A DNA stretch of 64,000 bases from JBAZWV01 sp041660225 (lineage in GTDB: Bacteria; Patescibacteriota; Patescibacteriia; 2-12-FULL-60-25): positions 1 to 64,000 of the forward strand of contig JBAZWV010000004.1 in assembly GCA_041660225.1 (NCBI GenBank), written 5' to 3'. Both the position numbers and the translations under genes were made by a program. Within the stretch, counting starts at the first letter, position 1. Every line of letters starts with the position of its first letter. Below the pieces are notes generated by a model, which did not search any database, was not told where the DNA came from, and saw only the letters and a list, made by a program, of their open reading frames with translations. Below, piece after piece: positions 17,666 to 26,265 of the stretch.

Positions 17666-17690
17666 AAAAAATCCCAAGCAGGTGCTTGGG
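17666..17690 (-). terminator. Intrinsic terminator for gene 17706
   Basis: On the minus strand a stem CCCAAGCA/TGCTTGGG with a two-base loop (17673-17690) is followed by a T-rich run (TTTTTTATT). Confidence 0.85.
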
Positions 17691-17705
17691 AAGGATCGCG
17701 CCGCT

Positions 17706-18404
17706 TCATGCGGCGCGTTTGCTTTTGGAGAGGATTATCTTCGCAGCGATTCGTACGGCTTCGCACTTCGCTTTCTGTGCGATGAGCGCAAGCGCGGCTT
17801 TGTCCTTGAGCCGACGGAGATGGGGGAGGGCCATTTCCGGTTTCGACTGATCGTGATACTTCGACTCGTCGGGTAGCGATCCTTGGACGTAGGGTTTACG
17901 AATCGGTTTTCGTTCGTCTTCTGAACCACGGGTGCAAAGTGGTCCGCTATACCATCCTGGGCTCGGATCGAATTCCTCCCACCGCGCTTCGTAATATCCG
18001 CCGAGAGTAGGGAGTCGGAGGAAGAACTCGCGGACGAAATCGACTCCCCATGATGCAAGGAGAAGGTCGATCTCCTCAGGTTTGATCCTACAAAGAGTTT
18101 TGGCGAATTTTTCCTTCTTCACGATGACGCTCGGCGTGTAAGAGCTGCTGCCGGAGAAGTCATTCCCTTCGAGAATACCTTCACGTGATCCTTCCTCGAT
18201 CTTGTAGGATTGAGCGATCAACTTCGGCAGGATCTCATCGAGGATCGATGTCTTCGAGAGGATCTCGCAGTCGAAGTTGAGGATCAGGCTCCAGGGTTTA
18301 CCGAATTCGAATCCTTCGAGTCTTCTGACGGTGACTTGGTCATGACTCGCCGCATCAATCCGCCAGAGGCTGTCTTCACGTCTGAAAAAATTCCCTGCTT
18401 CCAT
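17706..18404 (-). CDS. Hypothetical protein, 232 residues
   Basis: This soluble 232-residue protein is not recognised. The first 110 residues look alpha/beta (WSLILNFDCEILSKTS), the middle is Gly/Pro/Trp-rich (DPSPGWYSGPLCTRG) and the C-terminus is a basic helix (RRLKDKAALALIAQKAKCEAVRIAAKIILSKSKRAA spans the last 36 positions). AGAGAGGA lies just upstream of the ATG. It has its own terminator and stands alone between two surface-protein genes. It matches the style of the other orphan cassettes in the window. Confidence 0.75.
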   Translation of the reverse strand: MEAGNFFRREDSLWRIDAASHDQVTVRRLEGFEFGKPWSLILNFDCEILSKTSILDEILPKLIAQSYKIEEGSREGILEGNDFSGSSSYTPSVIVKKEKFAKTLCRIKPEEIDLLLASWGVDFVREFFLRLPTLGGYYEARWEEFDPSPGWYSGPLCTRGSEDERKPIRKPYVQGSLPDESKYHDQSKPEMALPHLRRLKDKAALALIAQKAKCEAVRIAAKIILSKSKRAA

Positions 18405-18475
18405 GCATTCCTCTCTTTTTAAAGGTCCGGATGGAATCTAGCAGGTGTTTGATGCACGGTCCAGTATGAACGGGT

Positions 18476-20557
18476 CTATTTCCGAGGCTTGGGAATTTTC
18501 TTGTATCGTCCGAGGAGTTTGAGGGCGACAAGCAAGGTTCCAATGACAAGGAGGGCAGTGATGAGTCCGTCTAGTGGAGTTGCGTAGAAGCTTTTTACAG
18601 TTCGCAGGAGTTGCTGAGAGAACGTTGGAACCGGTGTTGGTTCGGTGGGTATTATGGCCGTTGTTGGCAAGATCGGTTTCACGGCTACGGGAGGTTGCAC
18701 CGGCATGAGTTTTGCTTTCGTGGCTGCGTTGAAGACACCGAGCCGCGGCAAACCGACGCTCGTTTGGTATTTGATAACGGCGCTCCGTGTCAGGGTGCCA
18801 AAGTACCCTTTGGCGACGCCGCGCGGCATGATGAGGAACCCTTTTTGTTCAAGGGCTGTTTGTAGCGCTACGACATCCGCGCCGCGTGCCCCAAGAGCGA
18901 GGGATCGTGAGGGGGCGGCGATGACGTTAGGCACGGTGACGGCACCTTCTGTCGGTATGGCGTCGGTGAAGACCACCCGTCGGTCAGGATAACTGTCATT
19001 CACACGGTTCCAAACGCCTTCACATGTAATCAGGTTTAAGTGTGCAAGACCGTCGTCAGACGTAAAAACGGTCGTGGGATCCGCATCACGGTCAAAGAGG
19101 CGGACGAATCTGACGATAAAGGCGAGCGTATTACCGCTATCATCTTCAATGTAGATTTTATCGCCTGTTTTTAGCTGGTCTAATTTATAGAACACAAACG
19201 GCACTCCATCCGTAATACCATAGTGTCCGCCGATCACTGCGCTGCCCTCTTTCCCAGGATGAGGGCCAAGGGAAAACCACGCGACGTTTTTAGAGCCGGC
19301 CGGCACATCCATTCTTCCGTCAGGAGTGATCAGGGCATCTTCGATGGCTGAATTCACGCCAATGGCCGGAATTTTTAAGCGAACAGGAAGTCCCTGGGGG
19401 ATACCGCCAGGATCCCTAATGTCAGAATACGCGAGCTGGTATGATCCGGTTGTGGGAAATTTCGCCGAAGGATATTTCCAGCCAAAAATGTCGTTGGAGT
19501 AGGGAGTCACGGCCGACTCGTCAGACACGCTAAAGAAGTAGATGCCAGCTCCGAGTACTCCTACGGACAAAACCATAATAAGGAGTCCTTTCAACATGCT
19601 GTGACGCTTTTTTCGTGATTTTTTCAGGGGGTGGCTTTTCCGCGTAAAAAAGAAAAAAATAAGAAAGCTTGCCAAGACTGCCGACAACATGCCCCATACA
19701 GCTATTTTTAGATGGGGGCTTATCGCTCCTTCTGGAACGCTTGGAAGGCTCAAATCCGGAAAATTTGGGACAGGGGACTCAACCTTAGACTCAACCTTCA
19801 CTGTGATGGCGGCATACGCAACAGCCTTCAAGCCATTGGCAAAGGCGGTGACGTTGACTGTGTTGGTGGTTGTTTGTGTGAGGTATGCCGTACAGGTGTA
19901 AATCCACACCTCGTTGATATCCAAAAGGCTATTGTAGTTCGTGTCGCCCAGTTTGCCTGACATCGCATGACACTTATCATCCGTGGCGGTAACTCCGCTT
20001 AACGGGACGAGGCCTGGATTATTGACTTTATAGGTAAACGTAATGTCTCCACCGTCAATGGGCAGGGAGAGCGGATAGGCGACTTTGGTGACGTTGATGA
20101 TGCTGACCAACGGCGGCAGGTTTTTGGAACCGATGACGACGGTCGTGTGCGCGGTGTGTGTTGCGGTGAGGTCGTTCGCATTACCTGTGGCCGTGGCTGT
20201 GCTTTGGGTCGTTTCGGATAGGGTTGTTGTGCAGGCGTACCTCCAGGTCTCGCTGTAATCAAGCCTGCCGTCACCATTGTCATCGCCTTCTGTATAGGTG
20301 ACCTGGCCGCATGTCTCATCAACGACGACAACATCCGTCAAAGGAGCTTCTTGGAGAAAGTTTTTAACGGCATAGTGGTAGGTGACGCTTCCCGCTCCAT
20401 CAGGTAGCGCCAAGGGTTCTGGGACGGAGGTGATACCGATCAAAGGGACGTACGATACGTTTGCGGGAACTTCTTGGGCAAAAACATTTTTTATGCCAAA
20501 ACCAAAGAGAAAGACCACTGCGAGGAGTGCGTAGAGGCCGTGCTTAGGTGTTCGCAT
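18476..20557 (-). CDS. Sortase fused to DUF11-like repeats and a peptidoglycan-binding domain
   Basis: This 693-residue protein has, in order, a signal peptide and two DUF11-like repeats of about 110 residues each (about 40-150 and 150-265). Two membrane helices follow (about 288-308 and 325-345). A class E/F-type sortase domain (about 385-535) has its catalytic histidine in GGHYG (about 443), cysteine in LITCEG (about 510) and arginine in YPDRRVVF (about 525). A PG_binding_1 domain (about 550-620), a Pro-rich linker and a final membrane helix complete it. All three catalytic residues are present, so transpeptidase activity is likely. The combination with repeats and a wall-binding domain is unusual. 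It is downstream of the 20661 gene on the same strand. Confidence 0.9.
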   Translation of the reverse strand: MRTPKHGLYALLAVVFLFGFGIKNVFAQEVPANVSYVPLIGITSVPEPLALPDGAGSVTYHYAVKNFLQEAPLTDVVVVDETCGQVTYTEGDDNGDGRLDYSETWRYACTTTLSETTQSTATATGNANDLTATHTAHTTVVIGSKNLPPLVSIINVTKVAYPLSLPIDGGDITFTYKVNNPGLVPLSGVTATDDKCHAMSGKLGDTNYNSLLDINEVWIYTCTAYLTQTTTNTVNVTAFANGLKAVAYAAITVKVESKVESPVPNFPDLSLPSVPEGAISPHLKIAVWGMLSAVLASFLIFFFFTRKSHPLKKSRKKRHSMLKGLLIMVLSVGVLGAGIYFFSVSDESAVTPYSNDIFGWKYPSAKFPTTGSYQLAYSDIRDPGGIPQGLPVRLKIPAIGVNSAIEDALITPDGRMDVPAGSKNVAWFSLGPHPGKEGSAVIGGHYGITDGVPFVFYKLDQLKTGDKIYIEDDSGNTLAFIVRFVRLFDRDADPTTVFTSDDGLAHLNLITCEGVWNRVNDSYPDRRVVFTDAIPTEGAVTVPNVIAAPSRSLALGARGADVVALQTALEQKGFLIMPRGVAKGYFGTLTRSAVIKYQTSVGLPRLGVFNAATKAKLMPVQPPVAVKPILPTTAIIPTEPTPVPTFSQQLLRTVKSFYATPLDGLITALLVIGTLLVALKLLGRYKKIPKPRK

Positions 20558-20660
20558 TATTAGGGGGCAAAAGTATAAAAAAAGTTGCGTACTTATTTAT
20601 AGTAGCATGTTTCGGCCAACAGCATTCGCGAGAGAGGGCATTGATGATGACGCGAAATCG

Positions 20661-23165
20661 TTATTGTTTGCCTGCGTAACGGTTGAGTGCGCTTCGGGTG
20701 GCTGGCCCGACATGACCCAACGGTTCAATCCCGTTTGCGGTTTGGAATTTTCGTACAGCGTCCTTTGTTGCTGCGCCGTAGTAGCCAGACGGAACGACGT
20801 CCGATGAGAGGTACCCTAGGCATTGGAGAAGTTGTTGGAGCGAGCGCACGTGCACATCAGCCATTCCGAAAGAGAGGAATCGAGTGAATGCTGTGACGGT
20901 TGTACATGCAGGTGTGGGCGCAGGTGTTGGTTTTGACAGAGATCCTGTTTTTGGGAATTTAATGAGCGTTGTTAACGGAAGGGCATTCGCTAACGTAATA
21001 GACGGATTGACAACATAGTTCGTAAAAATGGTTTCGGGAATATCCCGTACGAGCGTAGGCCAATCCTGACCATAAAGGATTTGGGCCGTCGTCTCATCCG
21101 TCACCCAGTGCAGTGCGCCTCCCTTTGAAATGGCATAGACCTTCGAATCGGAGGGAACTTTGATCGTGCGAGTGCCGGGGCGATGGGTGACGATCCCGCC
21201 GATCGGGATGGCTTCCATTACCGCATCGTGTATCTCCGTGACTTCGGAAAAATCTTCATACCACGTGTAATACGTTTCTTCATACGGAAAGACGTACCGT
21301 TTCCCGTCCGCACCGCAGTAATACACGACCGTATCAATCGTCGTTGTCTCATCGTTGTCACTCGTCAGTTTGAGGAGTGATCCAGACGCGCACTGTGCTG
21401 GCGGCGCACCTTCGACCGGAGACTTGAGCCCCTTGTCTTCGTTAATCGTTAGCGAGGTGGTAAGGGCATCCGCCACACCGTACGGAGCGAGTGTTGTTAC
21501 AGGTATATCGCTGACGATGACCATGGCAATGGCCGGATCGATCGCCAAATGCCGGCCGGCGCTCCCGGTGGCAATTGCCGTGCTGATGATTGTCGCAGAA
21601 AGCCTCGTTGTGCATGTGTACACCCATTTTTCCGTAGATTCGAGCAACGAATTTTTGTTTCTGTCCCCGCTGACATATTTTACGTCCGTACAGGCATCCC
21701 CGACCACGCTCACATCGCTCAACGGTTCGATACTCAGATTCGTAACCGTGTACGTATAGGTGACCGATCCGCCGCCAGAAGGGAGTCTCAGTGGCCTGGG
21801 GATTTTTATGAGATGAATCAACGGCAGCACGACGGCTTCGCCCACGAAGACCTCGACGACCGCGACATCAAGGGCTTCGATATCATTCGCGACGCCCCGC
21901 GCCGTGGCGTAATTGATCGTGGTTTGCTTCAGGTCGGTAGTACATGTATACGTCCAGGCTTCGGAGTTTTCCAACCACGTATTCGTATTTGTATCTCCCG
22001 AGATAAACGTTACATTTTCGCAGTGACTGTCATAAAGCGAGACGTGCGTGATCGTAACTCGACCGGGGTTCGTGACGGTGTACGTATATGTTACCGAACC
22101 AGGACCATTCGGCAGTGCAAGCGGACTCGGTACTTTCTTTACGTTGATGAGCGGTGCGATTCTCGATTCGCTGGTCGAAAGTGCATCCTCATCCGAATCT
22201 GTGACAAGGACCGTCGGTGAAGAGAGAATCGTTGTTGCAGTGCCTGCGGAAGAGGTACGCGTTTGAGTTGTAAACGTGCTTATTTCCGTGGATGCGGGTG
22301 CTGCGGCACTGGACGCGCCACCACCGGAGCCGTAGTTGATGATCACCGTCTGCGGACTTGTTAATTGCATGAGTCGGGTACTGATGACGCCGCTTCCCGG
22401 AAACGTCGGTAGGCCAGGGCCGATCAAAAGGTCGTCAATATAGATATCAACATTGTCAAACGCCGTCGCGGAGTTTTTATAAATGAATCCAAAACTTTGT
22501 ACGGCATCTCGTGCACTGGTCGATCCGCTCAGTGTGTGCGTGACGTATGTCCACGTATTCGCCGTCAATGCCGGAACGGCGGTGTCATTCGGAGAAGAGA
22601 AGGTCGATGATTCATCGTGCCCAAAAAAGAGACGGTTCGCCGCAATATCAGCGTTCGTTCTAATCCAAAACGAAACCGTGGTATACGAACTCCAATTTGA
22701 CGACGAAATCGTCTTATAAAACTTGTCGGTTCCCGCTGCATCTCCGTTTGCGCACTTGATGGAAAAATTTCCTTCGAATTTCGTCGTTCCGTCCGTCGTC
22801 AATCCGTTGGTGCAAGCGGTTCCGGCCGACCAGTTGCTCGTGCTGTCGGCAGCATCCAGAACGGTGCCGATCATTCCAGAGGTGCTGCTGGCGGTGGTGT
22901 ATCCAGCCGTGCCCGTGATTCCCTGCGGAGCACTCCAGCCTGCGGGCACGGTCAAAGCCACCTCTCCGCTATTCATGAGTTCGGTGGCAGTGAACGTAAA
23001 CGTCAGCGCGGCCGTCGCGGAACCGGCAGTCACGGAGATTGGCGAAACGGTATTGGTGCCGGACCCGTCAGCAGCGTGCGCGACAGGGACGACGAGCGAT
23101 TGCCAGGAGAGAAGCCAGAACAGAACGGCGATGCCCTGAAAAATGTTTTTATTGAGTGTACGCAT
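20661..23165 (-). CDS. Large secreted protein with DUF11-like repeats, surface module and wall-binding domain
   Basis: This 834-residue exported protein (signal peptide near 10-35) has an N-terminal all-beta part with a jelly-roll-like stretch (about 90-265). Two DUF11-like repeats follow (about 340-545), each with 'P-x-P-L-x-L-P-x-G-x-G-S-V-T-Y-T-Y-T-V-T-N'. Then come the surface module (about 615-745, VYYCGADGKRYVFPYEE) and a C-terminal PG_binding_1 domain (about 765-830). An FPKTG pentapeptide lies before the last domain. The DUF11 repeats closely resemble those in the downstream sortase, which suggests the two proteins act together on the cell surface. The ATG at 23165 is chosen because the signal peptide starts there. 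Confidence 0.87.
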   Translation of the reverse strand: MRTLNKNIFQGIAVLFWLLSWQSLVVPVAHAADGSGTNTVSPISVTAGSATAALTFTFTATELMNSGEVALTVPAGWSAPQGITGTAGYTTASSTSGMIGTVLDAADSTSNWSAGTACTNGLTTDGTTKFEGNFSIKCANGDAAGTDKFYKTISSSNWSSYTTVSFWIRTNADIAANRLFFGHDESSTFSSPNDTAVPALTANTWTYVTHTLSGSTSARDAVQSFGFIYKNSATAFDNVDIYIDDLLIGPGLPTFPGSGVISTRLMQLTSPQTVIINYGSGGGASSAAAPASTEISTFTTQTRTSSAGTATTILSSPTVLVTDSDEDALSTSESRIAPLINVKKVPSPLALPNGPGSVTYTYTVTNPGRVTITHVSLYDSHCENVTFISGDTNTNTWLENSEAWTYTCTTDLKQTTINYATARGVANDIEALDVAVVEVFVGEAVVLPLIHLIKIPRPLRLPSGGGSVTYTYTVTNLSIEPLSDVSVVGDACTDVKYVSGDRNKNSLLESTEKWVYTCTTRLSATIISTAIATGSAGRHLAIDPAIAMVIVSDIPVTTLAPYGVADALTTSLTINEDKGLKSPVEGAPPAQCASGSLLKLTSDNDETTTIDTVVYYCGADGKRYVFPYEETYYTWYEDFSEVTEIHDAVMEAIPIGGIVTHRPGTRTIKVPSDSKVYAISKGGALHWVTDETTAQILYGQDWPTLVRDIPETIFTNYVVNPSITLANALPLTTLIKFPKTGSLSKPTPAPTPACTTVTAFTRFLSFGMADVHVRSLQQLLQCLGYLSSDVVPSGYYGAATKDAVRKFQTANGIEPLGHVGPATRSALNRYAGKQ

Positions 23166-23396
23166 AGGCAGATGAAGACGAGCGCTTCGATCGAGCGCAT
23201 GGGCCTGAGGAGCGCGAAAGAGCTGGATTGAATATGACTTATTAAAAAATAGCATACCTTTATACTGTAAATATATAAAGGCACATCGAAAAAATGCGAT
23301 GCGTCGGCCCGGGAAGTCCCGTTACCGGAATTCGTATTATTGTAACGCTCGGATGTTTTCAAGAATGTGAACAGAAACGGATTTCATCACAGCATA

Positions 23397-23427
23397 TAAA
23401 AATCTCCGCAGAATAGCGGAGATTTTT
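23397..23427. terminator. Bidirectional intrinsic terminator
   Basis: A perfect stem AATCTCCGC/GCGGAGATT with a six-base loop is flanked by A and T runs on both sides. It separates the surface-protein operon from the AT-rich island. Confidence 0.88.
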
Positions 23428-23436
23428 ATTGGCAGG
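23427..23436 (+). repeat. Candidate att half (copy of tRNA-Trp 3' end)
   Basis: The ten bases TATTGGCAGG are identical to 27219-27228, which span the CCA end of tRNA-Trp. The two copies are in direct orientation and bracket the AT-rich island. Confidence 0.5.
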
Positions 23437-23627
23437 ACGGCACGGTCAGGAACTAAGCATTTGAAGGAATTTTTTGGGATTTGAGACTCATGATGTAGGA
23501 ACTCCGGTTATGGGCATTTTGAAGGAAAATGGGACCTGAAATCGCACACAATCGAAGGGCTTATTTTTTTGAGCTTATCTAAGAACTAGGATCACTGACG
23601 TAAAGTATACCCAACACAAGACGGAGC

Positions 23628-25181
23628 TCAGCTTCCCATGACTAGACTGGCAAGCTCTTTTTTCACCCTCCTCGCCGTCGCTCCGGTCCAGCCCCTCGCG
23701 TTAGATAAAAAATAGGAAATAATACTACTTCCTGAGTCCAGTCCATACCGATCGTCTACAGTGTTCATTTCTAACATGGCTTCTAAGTATTGTTTCGCAC
23801 CTTCATCTATCTTCTCCCAATCTTTAATAATTAGTTTTGCAATTTCACAAATTTTCATTGTTTTTAGATCCGAAACCTCCTTCGCATCGGGTCTTTCTCG
23901 AGACGCTACAGGCTCAGTATCCAGAAAGGAAACGGGATCCGAGTGATCAGGCAGCGTATAGGGAATATCCTGCTTTAGAATGCCCATATGATGATAAATT
24001 CTATGCCTTACCAACAACGGGATATACAATCTTTCAGATTCTAAATTTGGCTGCTTAAAAATATATTCATTTACAAATTTATCAAAAACTTTTCTATATT
24101 CGATCTCACCCATTTTAGCGATCATCAGAATTTCTGATGCGCCAGCGATAAAGAAAGTAATAAGGCAGAGGTTTCTATATAGATAATCCAACAAATAACC
24201 ATTTTGTAGTTGGATTATTGTTTCAATGCCGGTGTAGTTAGCCCAAACTCGAAAATCATGGAGGAAATCAACCAATGAAACTCTTCGACCACCGCTTCGA
24301 TTTCCAAGTTTAATAAATTCAGCGACGACATCCTTGTCAATATCTTGAATTCTTTTAGATCTATCTCGCGGGTAAGATGCGTATTTCCATTTTGTATAAG
24401 ACGGAAAAATCCTGGGAAGATTCTTCTTAGATGATAAAGCTAGCGGGTATTGAAATGTTAGTTTCTGGACTTTATCCAAAACCATATTATCGAAATAAGA
24501 AGTTGGACTCTTATGTCGTACTGTATCTAGCTGATCACAAAATAAAAAATCAACAGCATTTGTATACTCGTAAACAGAGTAGTAAGTCTGAGTAATATTC
24601 CATGCTACAGATGTAGCATCTTCAATGTGTCCCGGAATTTTAGTTCCAACATTTAAGAAATCCTTATTAAGAGGAATGGATCTTGCTATTTCGTTATACC
24701 AGCCTTTTTGAAGATGAAAAATTGATTTATCTACATCGGATTTTTCATTTTTTATTCCTTGGCTTATGTTTTCGATAGAAATACTGTTCCGTTTTAAAAA
24801 ATTCTGAAACAACCTATCCAATCTATATCTACCTTTCTTTATTTCGCTATTCTCTGCATAAAAAAGTTTAATCAGCCAGCAGTATCTATCGATAAAGTCG
24901 TGAAAAGGATAGTATTCGATCAGCTCTGGTGAATATAGGTAGTAAGAAGAGGGATTCCAGTTTAATACTTTTTCTTTATATTCTGGATGCTCTGCGAGAA
25001 CCCTCAGCCTGTATATGCTTTCACTTGGTAAAATTTCTTCTGAGCCGTTAAATGTTGGCCAAGCTCTGATGTAATTCTTATCAATTAATTTACGTATATA
25101 ACTTTTTGACAATTTCAATTGCTTTGCAACCTGGCTCAAGGTTAGATTTTCAATTTTCTTCAAAAAATCTTCTTCCTGCAT
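23628..25181 (-). CDS. HTH plus HEPN-like helical protein (island gene A)
   Basis: This 517-residue, mostly helical protein is not assigned to a named family. Residues 13-40 form an excisionase/MerR-type helix-turn-helix (LTLSQVAKQLKLSKSYIRKLI). Around 190-235, 'YYSVYEYTNAVDFL' followed by 'HKSPTSYF' has the spacing of HEPN domains (YY-x-x-Y ... H-x(5)-F). A block at 301-360 (VSLVDFLHDFRVWANYTGIE) matches island gene C. An R-x4-H occurs at 392-397 (RHRIYH), the form of the HEPN RNase motif, but outside the usual place. The base composition is AT-rich, unlike its neighbours. It could be a nucleic-acid-targeting toxin or defence component; this is inference. Confidence 0.75.
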   Translation of the reverse strand: MQEEDFLKKIENLTLSQVAKQLKLSKSYIRKLIDKNYIRAWPTFNGSEEILPSESIYRLRVLAEHPEYKEKVLNWNPSSYYLYSPELIEYYPFHDFIDRYCWLIKLFYAENSEIKKGRYRLDRLFQNFLKRNSISIENISQGIKNEKSDVDKSIFHLQKGWYNEIARSIPLNKDFLNVGTKIPGHIEDATSVAWNITQTYYSVYEYTNAVDFLFCDQLDTVRHKSPTSYFDNMVLDKVQKLTFQYPLALSSKKNLPRIFPSYTKWKYASYPRDRSKRIQDIDKDVVAEFIKLGNRSGGRRVSLVDFLHDFRVWANYTGIETIIQLQNGYLLDYLYRNLCLITFFIAGASEILMIAKMGEIEYRKVFDKFVNEYIFKQPNLESERLYIPLLVRHRIYHHMGILKQDIPYTLPDHSDPVSFLDTEPVASRERPDAKEVSDLKTMKICEIAKLIIKDWEKIDEGAKQYLEAMLEMNTVDDRYGLDSGSSIISYFLSNARGWTGATARRVKKELASLVMGS

Positions 25182-25223
25182 ATGGAGCCAAACAATATTA
25201 AGAAGTGCCTGATGAGCACATTC

Positions 25224-26084
25224 TTAAACTTGATTTTGAGTGAGTGGATCAAAACCGGATTCCAATATTTTATGCCACAACTTAAGATCTGCAATCCACC
25301 GAGGCAAAAAACTTTTATCTGGATTATGCTTGTATAGATTAACCACAAAATCCAGATCTACCTTTGCATTTTTTGTTTTTAAAATAAATAGATACGATAT
25401 GGGATCATTCTCTCTTAAGGAGCTCATTACATCAGGAATCTTTTCAAAGATTCTTGAATAAAGCTTATTTCTTAAAACTCTCGCTCGAAAATCGTAAGTA
25501 ACTTGATCTTCCCCAAAGAATGCAGAAATTTTTGTAAAATTCTTCATTAAGAACTCTTCTGACATCTTTTCAATTAATAGAGGCAGACAGTCTTCATCTT
25601 CATATGAACTCCACGTTGTTTCAATTGCATGCGAAAAATCTGGTGACCAGTTCTCAAATAGATAGGCGTATGCTCTTTTGCGATTATTCGTATATTCAGA
25701 AACAAGAAAATTCAGCAACAAACTCTTTTGCCGTTCAATGGGAAAATTGGAACAGATACTAGCCAATAGCACGGCAATCGATTCCTTCTTGTGGTAAGAT
25801 TCAACGGTTTTAAGCAGTCTGACCAACTTCTTGTAAAGCTCCTCTTTTCTGTCTGCTGACCATCCATTTATGCTGTCTTTTATTTTCCGTATTAAAACTT
25901 TTCTTTTGAAGATATCTTGATCAAGAATGTTTGCAGACACATCAAGCAATTCTTCGGGATCCAACTCGTTAATAATTCCGATAAAAAGCGAAAGAGCCCT
26001 GCCCTTCTCGGTAATTTTGGGAAAAACATTTATGTACTCTTGGATCATCATACTTTTGATAACTGATCCCGCCTCTCCCGCCAA
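25224..26084 (-). CDS. Hypothetical helical protein (island gene B)
   Basis: This 286-residue protein is not recognised. It is nearly all alpha-helical with repeated Leu-rich amphipathic helices (SLLLNFLVSEY, LFENWSPDFSHAIE), suggesting a HEAT-like or other helical-repeat scaffold. The start is uncertain: TTG at 26084 gives 286 residues, while tandem ATGs at 26051 and 26048 give 275 or 274. It lies between genes A and C on the same strand (42 bases before A), so the three probably form one transcription unit. It is AT-rich like gene A. Confidence 0.68.
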   Translation of the reverse strand: MAGEAGSVIKSMMIQEYINVFPKITEKGRALSLFIGIINELDPEELLDVSANILDQDIFKRKVLIRKIKDSINGWSADRKEELYKKLVRLLKTVESYHKKESIAVLLASICSNFPIERQKSLLLNFLVSEYTNNRKRAYAYLFENWSPDFSHAIETTWSSYEDEDCLPLLIEKMSEEFLMKNFTKISAFFGEDQVTYDFRARVLRNKLYSRIFEKIPDVMSSLRENDPISYLFILKTKNAKVDLDFVVNLYKHNPDKSFLPRWIADLKLWHKILESGFDPLTQNQV

Positions 26085-26100
26085 GCTAGATTGGAATTAG

Positions 26101-26265
26101 TTTAATCCATCGTATCACTTGTTCTATTTCCGTTCTAGGACATGCTTCGTCGACGCCCTTCGCTATATCCTCACACATGGAGCCCGTGAGGAAAAACGCG
26201 AGATTCTTGAGCATTTTCAGAATGCGATCACGATTCAAGATCGTATTTTAAAGCTAGGTAGTTAA
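26101..26265 (+). pseudogene. Remnant of a serine recombinase C-terminus
   Basis: This plus-strand frame has no start codon and is closed upstream by TAG at 26098-26100. It reads ...RSRTCFVDALRYILTHG, then AREEKREILEHFQNAITIQD, then RILKLGS and a stop at 26263-26265. The pattern 'G-x-x-E-E-K-R-E-I-L ... I-x-x-x-D-x-x-L' is how the C-terminal segment of large serine recombinases commonly ends. Only the last 40-50 residues survive. It overlaps the end of island gene C on the other strand. It is evidence that the island arrived or was rearranged by a mobile element. Confidence 0.6.

Larger units (their letters stand above)
23166..23627. other. Intergenic region with palindrome and promoter-like AT stretch
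   Basis: No coding sequence is supported here. Bases 23257-23281 form an inverted repeat CCTTTATA/TATAAAGG with an AT-rich loop, close upstream of the 20661 gene, where a promoter or operator is expected. A GC-rich hairpin follows at about 23308-23335 (CGGCCCGGGAAGTCCCG). A terminator lies at 23397-23427 and an att-like repeat at 23427-23436. Bases 23440-23627 show nothing I can assign. Confidence 0.5.

Noticed and set aside
21549..22220. Plus-strand frame of 223 codons within the DUF11-repeat protein gene
   Set aside because: The minus frame encodes a coherent secreted protein; the plus frame is Arg/Asp-rich with no recognisable domain.
23308..23400. Resemblance of the leader near 23.3 kb to a cyclic-di-GMP riboswitch
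   Set aside because: Only a GC-rich hairpin and a few matching bases are visible; the conserved core of known classes is not present.
26086..26214. A 42-residue minus-strand frame (MLKNLAFFLTGSM...) between island genes B and C
   Set aside because: It has no ribosome-binding site, and the opposite strand reads a convincing recombinase tail over the same bases, so I treat it as a shadow.
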